Assembly (NCBI RefSeq): GCF_900104185.1
Contig: NZ_FNIZ01000030.1
Location: 1 to 41,150 of the forward strand
Length of the DNA: 41,150 nucleotides
Direction: 5' to 3'
Source: Halobacillus aidingensis
GTDB lineage: Bacteria > Bacillota > Bacilli > Bacillales > Halobacillaceae
How positions within the stretch are numbered: position 1 is the stretch's first letter; the number at the start of each line of letters is the position of its first letter. Under the pieces are notes generated by a model. It made no database searches and was not told the DNA's origin. It saw only the letters and a list, made by a program, of their open reading frames with translations. Position numbers and translations under genes: made by a program. Shown in pieces: positions 14,435 to 22,358 of this stretch.

Positions 14435-15607
14435 ATGAAGCAATTCCAAACATCCAAAGCCATACAGCGGCTTCCGGACCAATTTTTCGCAACTATGATC
14501 GATAAATTAAATCTTTACAAAAATCGTGGTTATGACACCTTGAACTTAGGGCAGGGAAACCCTGACCAACCCACCCCCTCCCACATTGTGCAGTCCTTAC
14601 AGGAGGCGGCTGAAAACCCGGATTTCCACAAATATCCCCCCTTCCACGGTTATGAGTTCTTAAAGGAAGCCGTAGCTGAATTTTACAAGCGCGAATACGA
14701 CGTAGACATTGATCCTGAAACAGAAGTCGCCATTATGCCTGGAAGCAAAACAGGGCTCGTTGAGCTTAGCCAGTGTTTCCTTGATCCAGGGGATGTCGCG
14801 CTCGTTCCCGATCCCGGTTACCCGGATTACTGGTCCGGCATTGAAATGGTCGGCGCAGAAATGAAGTCGATGCCCCTTCGCGAAGAGAATGGCTTTTTGC
14901 CTGACTACAGTGAAATTGATAAAGAGAGCTGGGAAAAAGCAAAGCTCATGTTCCTAAACTATCCCAATAACCCGACAGGAGCTATGGCTGGTGAGGACTT
15001 TTTTGTAGAAACCATCCAGGAAGCAGAAAAGAACGATGTCTGTGTCGTTCACGACTTCGCCTATGGGGCCATAGGATTTGATGGGAACAAACCGCTCAGC
15101 TTTATGCAATTCGAAGGTGCGAAAAATGTCGGTGTTGAGGTTTATACAATGTCTAAAACTTACAATATGGCCGGCTGGCGTGTCGCTTTTGCTGTCGGTA
15201 ACCCAAGCGTCATCCATGCGCTTGAGGTCATCCAGGATCACTACTTCTGCAGTATTTTCGGCGGATTGCAGAAAGCATCAGCCACTGCCTTATTGAGTTC
15301 CCAACAATGTGTCACAGATCTTGCCGAAACCTATGAAAAAAGACGCGACCTTCTCGTCCACGGTTTAGAAGAAGCTGGGTATCATGTCGCCCCCTGCCAA
15401 GGTTCCTTCTTTACATGGCTGCAAGTACCTGATGGCTATACCTCCCAAGGCTTTGCGGATGATTTATTGGAATCGACAGGGTTGTTCGTTGCCCCTGGAA
15501 TCGGCTTCGGTACGCACGGAGAAGGTTATGTGCGCATCGGGTTGAACAATTCGGAAGAAACATTGCGGGATGCCGTGAAACGATTCAAAGCATTTAAGCA
15601 GAAGTAA
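14435..15607 (+). CDS. Class I/II PLP-dependent aminotransferase (MtnE/PatA-like)
   Basis: 390 residues, fold type I. The N-terminal LNLGQGNPDQPTPSHIVQSL, the cofactor motifs GSKTGLVEL and NYPNNPTGA, VVHDFAYGAIGFDG, and Schiff-base lysine K241 in TMSKTYNMAGWRVAFA are all present, as is the C-terminal arginine in GEGYVRIGL. Close relatives in Bacillus are annotated as MtnE, a glutamine:KMTB transaminase that completes methionine salvage, or as general aminotransferases. With the omega-amidase-like gene nearby MtnE is attractive but unproven. The frame opens at 14396; GAGGTGAAGGAC directly before the ATG at 14435 sets the start. Confidence 0.88.
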   Translation: MKQFQTSKAIQRLPDQFFATMIDKLNLYKNRGYDTLNLGQGNPDQPTPSHIVQSLQEAAENPDFHKYPPFHGYEFLKEAVAEFYKREYDVDIDPETEVAIMPGSKTGLVELSQCFLDPGDVALVPDPGYPDYWSGIEMVGAEMKSMPLREENGFLPDYSEIDKESWEKAKLMFLNYPNNPTGAMAGEDFFVETIQEAEKNDVCVVHDFAYGAIGFDGNKPLSFMQFEGAKNVGVEVYTMSKTYNMAGWRVAFAVGNPSVIHALEVIQDHYFCSIFGGLQKASATALLSSQQCVTDLAETYEKRRDLLVHGLEEAGYHVAPCQGSFFTWLQVPDGYTSQGFADDLLESTGLFVAPGIGFGTHGEGYVRIGLNNSEETLRDAVKRFKAFKQK

Positions 15608-15614
15608 GATCAAG

Positions 15615-15648
15615 GACAGTACTTTCCAACTCGAAAGTACTGTCTTTT
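15615..15648 (+). terminator. Terminator of the aminotransferase gene
   Basis: GACAGTACTTTC (15615-15626) pairs perfectly with GAAAGTACTGTC (15633-15644), then TTTTTA. It begins just after the stop. Confidence 0.92.
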
Positions 15649-15839
15649 TATTCTTTCACTATAACAAGTGCTTCCATAATTCAATCATAAAGCGCAAGCG
15701 TATACTAATCTCCTGCTTCTGTCGAAACAAGTCTGATCGTTGGATAATTTTTTTAAAAATAAAGATTGAATACTTGTTCAAAATGTATTTTAATTATCTT
15801 ATACAAATATCCTACGCGGACTGTACAGGAGGGATTCAC

Positions 15840-16043
15840 ATGTATACGCTTATTAGAAAAGATGATCGTTTATTAGAAGTTTTAAAAGACCCCATTGATC
15901 GTAGAGACAAGGTTTTCCCTCAAGAAGAAGAAGCTGTGAAGTATGCTGAAAAATTGAATGGATATATACAATCCGGACCGAAATGGGAAGTACAGGAATA
16001 TTTGATAAATGAACTTAAAAAAAGCAGAAGCTCCATTTCCTGA
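15840..16043 (+). CDS. Small hypothetical protein, 67 aa
   Basis: MYTLIRKDDRLLEVLKDPID... is a soluble, charged 67-residue protein with no membrane segment and a Ser-rich C-terminus. I do not recognise the family. CAGGAGGGATTCAC before the ATG at 15840 is a strong ribosome site, and the frame from 15774 upstream has none. The stop codon lies inside the terminator stem that separates it from the convergent aldehyde dehydrogenase gene. It stands alone after the aminotransferase terminator; a 190-bp AT-rich upstream gap provides room for its promoter. Confidence 0.7.
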   Translation: MYTLIRKDDRLLEVLKDPIDRRDKVFPQEEEAVKYAEKLNGYIQSGPKWEVQEYLINELKKSRSSIS

Positions 16044-16056
16044 GCTTCTGCTTTTT
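16020..16056. terminator. Terminator between convergent genes
   Basis: GCAGAAGCTC (16024-16033) and GAGCTTCTGC (16042-16051) form a 10-bp stem, extended by A:T pairs, with a T5 tail on plus and A-rich sequence on the other side. It contains the stop codon of the 67-aa gene. Confidence 0.9.
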
Positions 16057-16066
16057 CCTATTCGAT

Positions 16067-17521
16067 TTAAAAAGGAAACTCGCGATAACCGTTCATCACG
16101 CCGATCCATTTTACGGTTGTGAATTTATCCAAAGCCCATTCGCCTCCGAAACGTCCGAGACCGGATTCTTTTTCACCACCAAAAGCGACGTGTGCTTCAT
16201 CATTTACGGACTGATCATTCACATGAATCATCCCCGTCTCCACACGTTTGGCTACTTCCACTCCTCGATGGACATCACGAGTGAATACAGAACCGCTCAA
16301 TCCGTATGGAGAGCTGTTCGCCGCTTTGATCGCTTCTTGTTCAGATGAAACTTGGATCACGGAAGCAACAGGGCCAAAGACTTCATTCTTTGCAATCGGC
16401 ATATCGCTCGTTACACCCGTCAAAACGGTCGGCTGCATGACACTGCCATCTGTCTCCCCACCTGTGAGAATTTCAGCGCCTCGGCCAACACTTTCTTTTA
16501 CATCTTCCTGAATCCGCTCTATGGCATCCTTGTTAATGAGTGGGCCAATGACAGTATCTTTCTCCGAAGGATCGCCAGCTTTCAGGCTCTCAACCTTCTC
16601 TTTGAATTTTTCGATGAACGAATCATGAACACTCTCTTCGACGATGATTCTGTTCAACGACATGCAAATCTGCCCTTGGTGCAGGAACTTTCCGAAAGCC
16701 GCCGCTTCCACTGCTTGATCAATATCCGCATCCTCAAGGACGATCATGGCATTGTTCCCGCCTAGCTCCAGGGCTGTCTCCTTAATATATTTCCCTGCGA
16801 GTTCACCAATATGGCTGCCGACTTCCGTCGAGCCTGTAAATGAAATCAGCTTCGCTGCCGGGTGTTTCACAAAAGCATCTCCGATTTCTGATCCTCGACC
16901 GACGACCACATTGATCACACCCTCTGGGAAACCTGCTTCTTCGAACAGATCGGCAATTAACAACCCTGATGTAACAGGTGCATCAGACGCCGGCTTAACG
17001 ACGACGGTATTCCCGGTCGCTAAAGCTGGAGCAATTGACCTCATCGCTAGATGAAAAGGGAAATTCCAAGGGCCTATGACGCCGATGACACCTTTCGGAG
17101 AACGGTACACCCGGTTTTCCTTGCCTGGTGTGTTGGACGGTAAAATCTGGCCGCTCATCCGCGTCGGAAAACTGGCCGATTCCCGAATGATGCCGACAGC
17201 TGCCTGATATTCTACCTCTGCTTTGACAAGCGTGCTGCCCGCTTCTTTCACGAGCCAATCGATAATTTCATCTTTCCTCTCACGGACCACTTTCAATAGT
17301 TGATCAAAATACGTCTGCTTTTTAGCAGGAAGAGTCGTCATCCATGACTCCTGAGCATTTACAGCTGCCTCGTAGGCTTCGTTAAGATCATCTTCATTTG
17401 CAGAAGGGATCGAAGCAATCGTTTGCTGTGTATAAGGGTTGACATTATCTACATATTTCTCACTGGAACCGCTCTTCCACTGACCATTGATGTATTGTTT
17501 AGTAAATGTTTGCGGACTCAT
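16067..17521 (-). CDS. Aldehyde dehydrogenase (YfmT/benzaldehyde-vanillin dehydrogenase-like)
   Basis: 484 residues, NAD(P)-dependent ALDH superfamily, cytoplasmic. Visible motifs are the cofactor site GVIGPWNFPFHLAMRSIAPA (146-165), the Rossmann turn FTGSTEVGSHIG (228-239), general base E252 in ETALELGGNNAMIVLEDAD, nucleophile C286 in FLHQGQICMSLNR, and EVFGPVASVIQV near 383. The QICMS context groups it with salicylaldehyde, benzaldehyde and vanillin dehydrogenases such as B. subtilis YfmT, so oxidation of aromatic aldehydes is plausible. GGAGG lies 7 nt before the ATG. It has no obvious operon partner; the ElaA-like gene upstream on the same strand is 67 bp away. Confidence 0.92.
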   Translation of the reverse strand: MSPQTFTKQYINGQWKSGSSEKYVDNVNPYTQQTIASIPSANEDDLNEAYEAAVNAQESWMTTLPAKKQTYFDQLLKVVRERKDEIIDWLVKEAGSTLVKAEVEYQAAVGIIRESASFPTRMSGQILPSNTPGKENRVYRSPKGVIGVIGPWNFPFHLAMRSIAPALATGNTVVVKPASDAPVTSGLLIADLFEEAGFPEGVINVVVGRGSEIGDAFVKHPAAKLISFTGSTEVGSHIGELAGKYIKETALELGGNNAMIVLEDADIDQAVEAAAFGKFLHQGQICMSLNRIIVEESVHDSFIEKFKEKVESLKAGDPSEKDTVIGPLINKDAIERIQEDVKESVGRGAEILTGGETDGSVMQPTVLTGVTSDMPIAKNEVFGPVASVIQVSSEQEAIKAANSSPYGLSGSVFTRDVHRGVEVAKRVETGMIHVNDQSVNDEAHVAFGGEKESGLGRFGGEWALDKFTTVKWIGVMNGYREFPF

Positions 17522-17588
17522 TTCAAAACCTCCATTCGGAAACTTTTCACAAAGTTATCATTCCCGGTTATAGAGGAATCGAAACGAT

Positions 17589-18032
17589 TTAGACTTCCAT
17601 CAGCATATCCACGTGCGGGATCCCATCTTCAAGGTAGACATCTGAAACCTCTTTGAATCCAAAAGAACCGTAGAAATGGCGCAAGTGCTCCTGGCCGTGG
17701 AGCCAAATGTGGTGGACCTTATAATCTTCCTTCAACACATGGATTGCACGGTCCATCACTTGACGGGCATAGCCACACCCTCGATGCCCTTCTTTAACGA
17801 GCACACGGCCTATACTATGGTACTGCTCATCTTCTTCTGGTGGGACAATGCGGCAGTAAGCTACCATCTCCTGTTCTTTTTCCATCCATATATGTAAACA
17901 ACCTTCGTCTCTTCCATCGACTTCAGGATAAGGACATTCCTGTTCAACGACAAAAACCTCGACCCTTTTTTGCAAAATCTCATATAATTCCTGCTTTGAA
18001 AGTTCAGCGAACGTTTTATGTACCCAGTTCAT
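17589..18032 (-). CDS. elaA: ElaA-type GNAT acetyltransferase
   Basis: 147 residues. MNWVHKTFAELSKQELYEIL followed by R-V-E-V-F-V-V-E-Q-E-C-P-Y-P-E-V-D-G-R-D is the ElaA signature. IGRVLVKEGHRGCGYARQVM carries the acetyl-CoA loop R-G-C-G-Y-A, and HLRHFYGSFGFKEVSDVYLEDGIPHVDM is the usual C-terminus. The substrate of ElaA proteins is unknown. The frame opens at 18074, but AAAAGGAGG precedes the ATG at 18032. A sequence near the upstream promoter region (18049-18063) partly resembles a Fur box. Confidence 0.92.
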   Translation of the reverse strand: MNWVHKTFAELSKQELYEILQKRVEVFVVEQECPYPEVDGRDEGCLHIWMEKEQEMVAYCRIVPPEEDEQYHSIGRVLVKEGHRGCGYARQVMDRAIHVLKEDYKVHHIWLHGQEHLRHFYGSFGFKEVSDVYLEDGIPHVDMLMEV

Positions 18033-18231
18033 GATGGATCCTCCTTTTCCATAATTATTCTCAATATACCTCACCGTTCTTGAGCTGACAAAAATTCAGT
18101 CTATGAAAGTGAACGAAATGACACCCTTCATGTCCATCTTTCTGATGATTGGATCGTAACAGCGGAATGGCTAATTCTTTTTAAATCAGAAAGTTTTTGT
18201 AGAAAAATATCCTATTCTCGTTTTATTGATT

Positions 18232-18259
18232 CTGACAAAGGGGAAACTACGATTATAAT
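18232..18259 (+). promoter_or_regulatory. Sigma-A type promoter of the DUF2254 gene
   Basis: CTGACA (18232-18237) and TATAAT (18254-18259) are separated by 16 nt and lie 25 nt before the start codon of the DUF2254 gene. Confidence 0.7.
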
Positions 18260-18283
18260 TCTTAGTCAGAAAGGAGGCCCCCT

Positions 18284-19657
18284 ATGTTTTTAAAGTTGTT
18301 ACCTGTATCGATACAAAAGTATGCGAAAATGTCTAAACGGCAGCGTAAGCATGAAATGCAGATGACCTTATGGTACATGCCTTTTTACTATATATTATTG
18401 TCCATATTTTTTGTTGTGGTCACCCTGTTGTTGGATATCGTTTTTCAAATCGAACAGTATACGTTTGAAGTGTTCAGAATCAACGCAGATATTACCCGGA
18501 TGCTTGTCAGTACACTCATTGGTGGTATTCTGACTCTGAGCGCATTCACATTGAACTCCTTGCTCGTCGTCTTGACAACATTCAGTGGTCAGTTCTCACC
18601 AAGGATGCTTCTCAACTTCGTCGCAGACCGCAGGACACAGCACGCACTTGGGATATTCAATGGTAATTTTGTTTATGTTCTGCTCGTGTTCCTATTTATC
18701 GGAAATACAAGGCACGAATTCTTCGTAGCGGTGCCGATCGTCACAATTTTCCTTGCTTTCACATCTTCCGTTACATTCATTTATTTTATCAACCATGCAA
18801 CAACTTGGATGCAAGTGCACAATATCACAGATACAATGAAACATTCTTCCGAGAAAATCATCAACCAGACCTTGAGGAAAGACCTTGAACAGTACCGGAC
18901 TGAAGAACCAGGGGACTTGAGGGAAGCTGAACGATCGAAGGCGAAACCTATCGGGGCCATTAAATCTGGATACATTCAGCTTGTCGATTATAAGAAGATG
19001 ATTGAAGAAGCAAGAAAAGATGACATCATCATTCAATTTCATGCCCAAGTGGGCGATTATATTTTGAAAAGCAACAATTTGATCAGCTACTGGGGACCTG
19101 GTGCTGAAAACATTGATGAAGAAAAATATTGCAAGATGGTCATTATTGATTACAAAGAAACAGAACTGCAAGATATTCAAATGGGTATGCACAAACTAGC
19201 CGAAATCGCGATTAAATCTCTTGGAAATGACGATCCGAAAACCGCTACCAACACCATCCACCAGATGGCTGAGTTGATGCTTACCGTAGAGGATTACATT
19301 ACATTCACTCCTTACCTGATGGATAACGAAAAGCAGGTCCGAGTGGTTCTGCTTTCTGAATCCTTTGAGTCCTACATCTACCGCGGCTTTGGCTATATTC
19401 GGCACTATGCTCGTGACAATCATCTGATTATCACGGAGCTCGTCGACTCCATTGCGATGGTTGCCGAATCGATCGACAGCTCTAAGCACCAGATGCTATG
19501 GGAATTCGCCTGCAACACCATCGACCATATCGAAACAAAAGTCATCTACGAGTTGGACAAAACCTTCCTGTTGGAGGCACTGGAGAGATTATCAACGGTG
19601 ACAGGTAACAAGCTCGATTATTACTCGATCCATCGTAGGTTCTATCCTATCGATTAA
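18284..19657 (+). CDS. DUF2254 predicted membrane protein
   Basis: 457 residues. The N-terminal third has about four membrane segments (about 30-55, 70-100, 120-145, 148-170), with the family pattern L-T-L-S-A-F-T-L-N-S-L-L-V-V-L-T-T-F-S-G-Q-F-S-P-R-M-L around 86-112. The remaining 280 residues are cytoplasmic and contain HAQVGDYI and NDDPKTATNTIHQM, the conserved DUF2254 parts. DUF2254 proteins have no settled function. It has a good promoter and a strong ribosome site (AAAGGAGG). It is monocistronic between its own promoter and a terminator at 19673. Confidence 0.88.
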   Translation: MFLKLLPVSIQKYAKMSKRQRKHEMQMTLWYMPFYYILLSIFFVVVTLLLDIVFQIEQYTFEVFRINADITRMLVSTLIGGILTLSAFTLNSLLVVLTTFSGQFSPRMLLNFVADRRTQHALGIFNGNFVYVLLVFLFIGNTRHEFFVAVPIVTIFLAFTSSVTFIYFINHATTWMQVHNITDTMKHSSEKIINQTLRKDLEQYRTEEPGDLREAERSKAKPIGAIKSGYIQLVDYKKMIEEARKDDIIIQFHAQVGDYILKSNNLISYWGPGAENIDEEKYCKMVIIDYKETELQDIQMGMHKLAEIAIKSLGNDDPKTATNTIHQMAELMLTVEDYITFTPYLMDNEKQVRVVLLSESFESYIYRGFGYIRHYARDNHLIITELVDSIAMVAESIDSSKHQMLWEFACNTIDHIETKVIYELDKTFLLEALERLSTVTGNKLDYYSIHRRFYPID

Positions 19658-19672
19658 AATCAATCCATTAAA

Positions 19673-19705
19673 TAAAGTTCAGGGCTCGTGTCCCTGAACT
19701 TTATC
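19673..19705 (+). terminator. Terminator hairpin after the DUF2254 gene
   Basis: TAAAGTTCAGGG (19673-19684) pairs with CCCTGAACTTTA (19692-19703). The T tail is short, so strength is uncertain. Confidence 0.7.
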
Positions 19706-19768
19706 ATGAGCGATGAATGATCTAATGGAGGGTCATAGTCTTCCTTATGCAGGTAAAACCTAAAAGGA

Positions 19769-19824
19769 TTGACAATACTCTTCATCTTTCATACGTTATA
19801 TATATGAGCATATAATCATGTATT
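19769..19824 (+). promoter_or_regulatory. Promoter and ArsR/SmtB (CzrA)-like operator of the CDF gene
   Basis: TTGACA (19769-19774) is a clear -35. Downstream, ATATGA (19802-19807), an 8-nt gap and TCATGTAT (19816-19823) form an imperfect inverted repeat of the ATATGA-N-TCATAT kind recognised by CzrA/SmtB repressors. It lies between the presumed start point and the ribosome site. Operator identity is inference from the consensus. Confidence 0.5.
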
Positions 19825-19841
19825 GAAAAAGGGTGAGCACT

Positions 19842-20726
19842 ATGGGACATCATCATCACCACCATCATATCGATTCAACTACCGGTAAAATCAAAACCGC
19901 TTTTTTCCTGAATTTCTTTTTTACCATCATTGAATTGATCGGTGGTTTACTAACAAATAGTATGGCGATTCTTTCCGATGCTTTACACGACCTCGGGGAC
20001 TCTCTTTCTCTCGGTCTCGCCTGGTTTTTACAGAAGTTTTCCCGAAAAGAACAATCGGATCATTTTTCTTTCGGGTATCGGCGTTTCTCTCTTTTAGCGG
20101 CCTTGATCAACAGCGTGGTCCTGATTGTCGGATCCATTTTCATTTTGACAGAGGCCGTACCCAGAGTCTTAAACCCCGAGCAGCCGAATGCAGGAGGAAT
20201 GATCGCTCTTTCCATCTTAGGAATTCTCGTTAACGGCGCAGCCGTTTTCCGGCTTAAAGGCGGGGACTCCATGAACCAGAAGGTCATGACATGGCATCTG
20301 CTTGAGGATGTCCTTGGTTGGGTAGCCGTCCTTGGAGTCAGTATTGTTATGCTGTTTTTTGATGTGCCGATTTTGGATCCAATCGCTTCCATTGGAATCA
20401 CATTATTCATCTTATATAATGTGGTGAAAAATCTCATCCAGACGATGCGTCTTTTCCTTGAAGGTGTCCCATCTGGGGTTGACCTTGAGGGGCTTTCACG
20501 AAAAATTAACAATTTGACTGATGTTCAATCCACTCATCACACCCACCTGTGGTCAATGGATGGGGAAAATCATGCCTTTTCCACTCACATCGTTGTGCGT
20601 GCAGAAGCGACAAAGGAAGAGATATGTAAAGTGAAAGAGGAGGTCAAAGAAATCTTACATCCGATTTCACTCGAGCACATCACTCTGGAAATCGAATATG
20701 AAGACGAACCTTGTTCCCTCCAATAA
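19842..20726 (+). CDS. Cation diffusion facilitator (Zn2+/Co2+ exporter) with His7 N-terminus
   Basis: 294 residues, CDF family (CzcD-like), which exports divalent metal by proton antiport. It has six membrane helices between about 18 and 205. Metal-site residues are visible as SDALHDLGDS (near 47-56, helix 2) and the H-x-x-x-D pair in WHLLEDVLGW (about 151-160, helix 5). A cytoplasmic domain with STHHTHLWSMDGENHAFSTH follows. The protein begins MGHHHHHHHIDS: seven histidines of genomic origin, plausibly a cytoplasmic metal-collecting tail. GTG at 19833 is possible, but AAGGG spacing favours the ATG at 19842. An ArsR-type operator sits upstream. Confidence 0.93.
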   Translation: MGHHHHHHHIDSTTGKIKTAFFLNFFFTIIELIGGLLTNSMAILSDALHDLGDSLSLGLAWFLQKFSRKEQSDHFSFGYRRFSLLAALINSVVLIVGSIFILTEAVPRVLNPEQPNAGGMIALSILGILVNGAAVFRLKGGDSMNQKVMTWHLLEDVLGWVAVLGVSIVMLFFDVPILDPIASIGITLFILYNVVKNLIQTMRLFLEGVPSGVDLEGLSRKINNLTDVQSTHHTHLWSMDGENHAFSTHIVVRAEATKEEICKVKEEVKEILHPISLEHITLEIEYEDEPCSLQ

Positions 20727-20762
20727 AAAGAGTGGTCAGCCCTAGCAGCTGACCACTTTTTG
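20727..20762. terminator. Bidirectional terminator
   Basis: AGTGGTCAGC (20731-20740) pairs with GCTGACCACT (20748-20757), with A5 before and T6 after, between convergent genes. Confidence 0.92.
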
Positions 20763-20766
20763 CTTT

Positions 20767-21192
20767 TTACATATCAAGACGTTCAGGTGTTTCCTGCCCC
20801 TGATTCATATAGCGTATATTTTCCGGCATGATTTCAAGTACCACATACTCAGGGTCATCTTTGCCATCAAACCAGCGGTCCATGTGATCGTTCCATAACT
20901 TATCTTTGATCTCCTGATCTTCACGAATCTTCGCCTGTCCCTCGACTTCTAAATACGAATCCCCATAGCCTTCCCCTTCGTATCCGAGAAGGATATGGAC
21001 ATGTGGGTTCGCTTCAATTTCATCCGCTTTATGAGTCTCTCTGTTCGTTGGGGTATAGAAAGTGAACTCATCATCATTCCAAAACGTCATATAACGCGAA
21101 TGGGGTTTATTATTTTTCACTGTGGCAAGCGTACCAACTTTATGTTGCTCCATGACTTCGTGGATCTTCTTTTTCAATTCTTCTTGATTCAA
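20767..21192 (-). CDS. Pyridoxamine 5'-phosphate oxidase-like FMN-binding stress protein
   Basis: 141 residues with the split-barrel flavin-binding fold of general stress protein 26. VGTLATVKNNKPHSRYMTFW (about 19-38) and FTFYTPTNRETHKADEIEANPHVHILLGYEG are the typical strands, and SYLEVEGQAKI is the following one. Such proteins bind FMN or F420-like cofactors; their substrates are mostly unknown, and they are often induced by salt or oxidative stress. The start is TTG with AAAGGAG 7 nt upstream; there is no ATG near. It shares a terminator with the CDF gene. I would not call it PdxH because of its short length and missing PLP-binding C-terminus. Confidence 0.88.
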   Translation of the reverse strand: MNQEELKKKIHEVMEQHKVGTLATVKNNKPHSRYMTFWNDDEFTFYTPTNRETHKADEIEANPHVHILLGYEGEGYGDSYLEVEGQAKIREDQEIKDKLWNDHMDRWFDGKDDPEYVVLEIMPENIRYMNQGQETPERLDM

Positions 21193-21273
21193 TGGAAAGC
21201 TCCTTTCCGTAATCCAATCTTTTTACAATTTCAGTTTTCCCCGAAAAATGGGAGATAAACCCTTCGATGTCCA

Positions 21274-21301
21274 TTGACAGATCCGGGTATGCTAATGATA
21301 T
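21274..21301 (+). promoter_or_regulatory. Putative promoter of the DUF915 hydrolase gene
   Basis: TTGACA (21274-21279), 16-nt spacer, TGATAT (21296-21301). It would give a leader of about 95 nt before the ATG at 21401. Confidence 0.4.
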
Positions 21302-21400
21302 CTTCGACACATTGTCATTCTTTTTTCATAAATATACCAGGAAGCGACACGCGTTAGCCGTTACACTATTCATAGATCTGTTTTTCAGGAGGAAAACGTT

Positions 21401-22249
21401 ATGCTATGGAAAAAATGGGCGCCGATTTTGATGGGCTCCCTTCTGATCGGCCTGCTCTTTTTTATGATTAACTCAAGACCCGGAAGCTCTGAACCCGTGG
21501 ACCGTGAAGACCTTGTACCCACATTGTTCGTGCATGGCTTTAAAGGTGGCCCGCGAAGCTTCGAAACGATGATGGACCGGATGCAGAACTTACAATGGGG
21601 ACAGAAACATATGACAGTGTATGTCTCCAGCCGTGGGCATGTCACCATCCGAGGGGGTTTTGCTGAAACACACAATCCATTCATCCAAGTGCTTTTTGAA
21701 AACAATCGTGCAAGTATCTATAACCAGACCCATTGGCTTTCTGAAATCATGCGGCGTTTAAAAGCCGATTACAACATCCAACAAGTGAACCTCGTCGGCC
21801 ACTCGATGGGAGGTATCGCATCGGTCAATTACTTGTTGAGCGACCACCAATATTCTGTTCCTCGAGTAGAGAAACTGTCCGTCATTGCTAGCCCCTTTAA
21901 AGGCATTGAAAAAGAAGGCTACTTCGCATCCAATTACGGAGCGGCAACAACTGACCTGCGGCCGAAGTCTCAAGCTTTAAAGCAGATGGTGCAGAATAAG
22001 GACCAGTTCCCCAATGATGTGGAAGTGTTTGCTATAGCTGGTGTCATCAATGCCGAAGACCCTGAAGCCGAGCATTGGGACGGCCTTGTCCATGCCTCGA
22101 GTGTGAGTGGATTGGAAAAAATCGTCCCCTTTGGACAGTATGAGGAAAAACGCCTCTACAACCCGCTAGCCACACATTCCGGCCTCCACGAACTCGAAGA
22201 AGTCGACCAATTACTCAAGGAATTCCTCTGGACCGAGGAAGGAGAATAA
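21401..22249 (+). CDS. DUF915 alpha/beta hydrolase, membrane anchored
   Basis: 282 residues. Residues 7-24 form a signal-anchor helix (WAPILMGSLLIGLLFFMI), so the enzyme is probably outside the membrane or secreted. PTLFVHGFKGGPRSFETMM has the oxyanion HGF, and the nucleophile Ser lies in NLVGHSMGGIASVNYLL (about residues 132-148, G-H-S-M-G). The acid is likely in an AGVIN.EDPEAEHWDGLV region, and the His in ATHSGLHELEEV. DUF915 members are cell-surface esterase/lipase-like proteins common in Firmicutes, mostly uncharacterised. CAGGAGGAAAACGTT precedes the ATG. Monocistronic; degenerate repeat array 3 and a terminator follow. Confidence 0.88.
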   Translation: MLWKKWAPILMGSLLIGLLFFMINSRPGSSEPVDREDLVPTLFVHGFKGGPRSFETMMDRMQNLQWGQKHMTVYVSSRGHVTIRGGFAETHNPFIQVLFENNRASIYNQTHWLSEIMRRLKADYNIQQVNLVGHSMGGIASVNYLLSDHQYSVPRVEKLSVIASPFKGIEKEGYFASNYGAATTDLRPKSQALKQMVQNKDQFPNDVEVFAIAGVINAEDPEAEHWDGLVHASSVSGLEKIVPFGQYEEKRLYNPLATHSGLHELEEVDQLLKEFLWTEEGE

Positions 22250-22258
22250 AGGAACGAC

Positions 22259-22321
22259 CTGGTCATACACTTATTTACATCTATGTATTTATCTGGTGTA
22301 CCAGGTCATACATTTATTCCC
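22259..22321. repeat. Degenerate tandem array, 21-bp period (array 3)
   Basis: Three 21-bp units (22259-22279, 22280-22300, 22301-22321). Units 1 and 3 share GGTCATACA-TTATT; unit 2 is a weaker copy (TATGTATTTATC). It lies between convergent genes, like array 2. Confidence 0.5.
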
Positions 22322-22324
22322 AAA

Positions 22325-22355
22325 CAAAAAGCACCCGCTTATCGGGTGCTTTTGT
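22325..22355. terminator. Bidirectional terminator
   Basis: AAAAGCACCCG pairs with CGGGTGCTTTT around CTTAT, with flanking A and T tracts, between the hydrolase and methyltransferase genes. Confidence 0.92.
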
Positions 22356-22358
22356 TGT

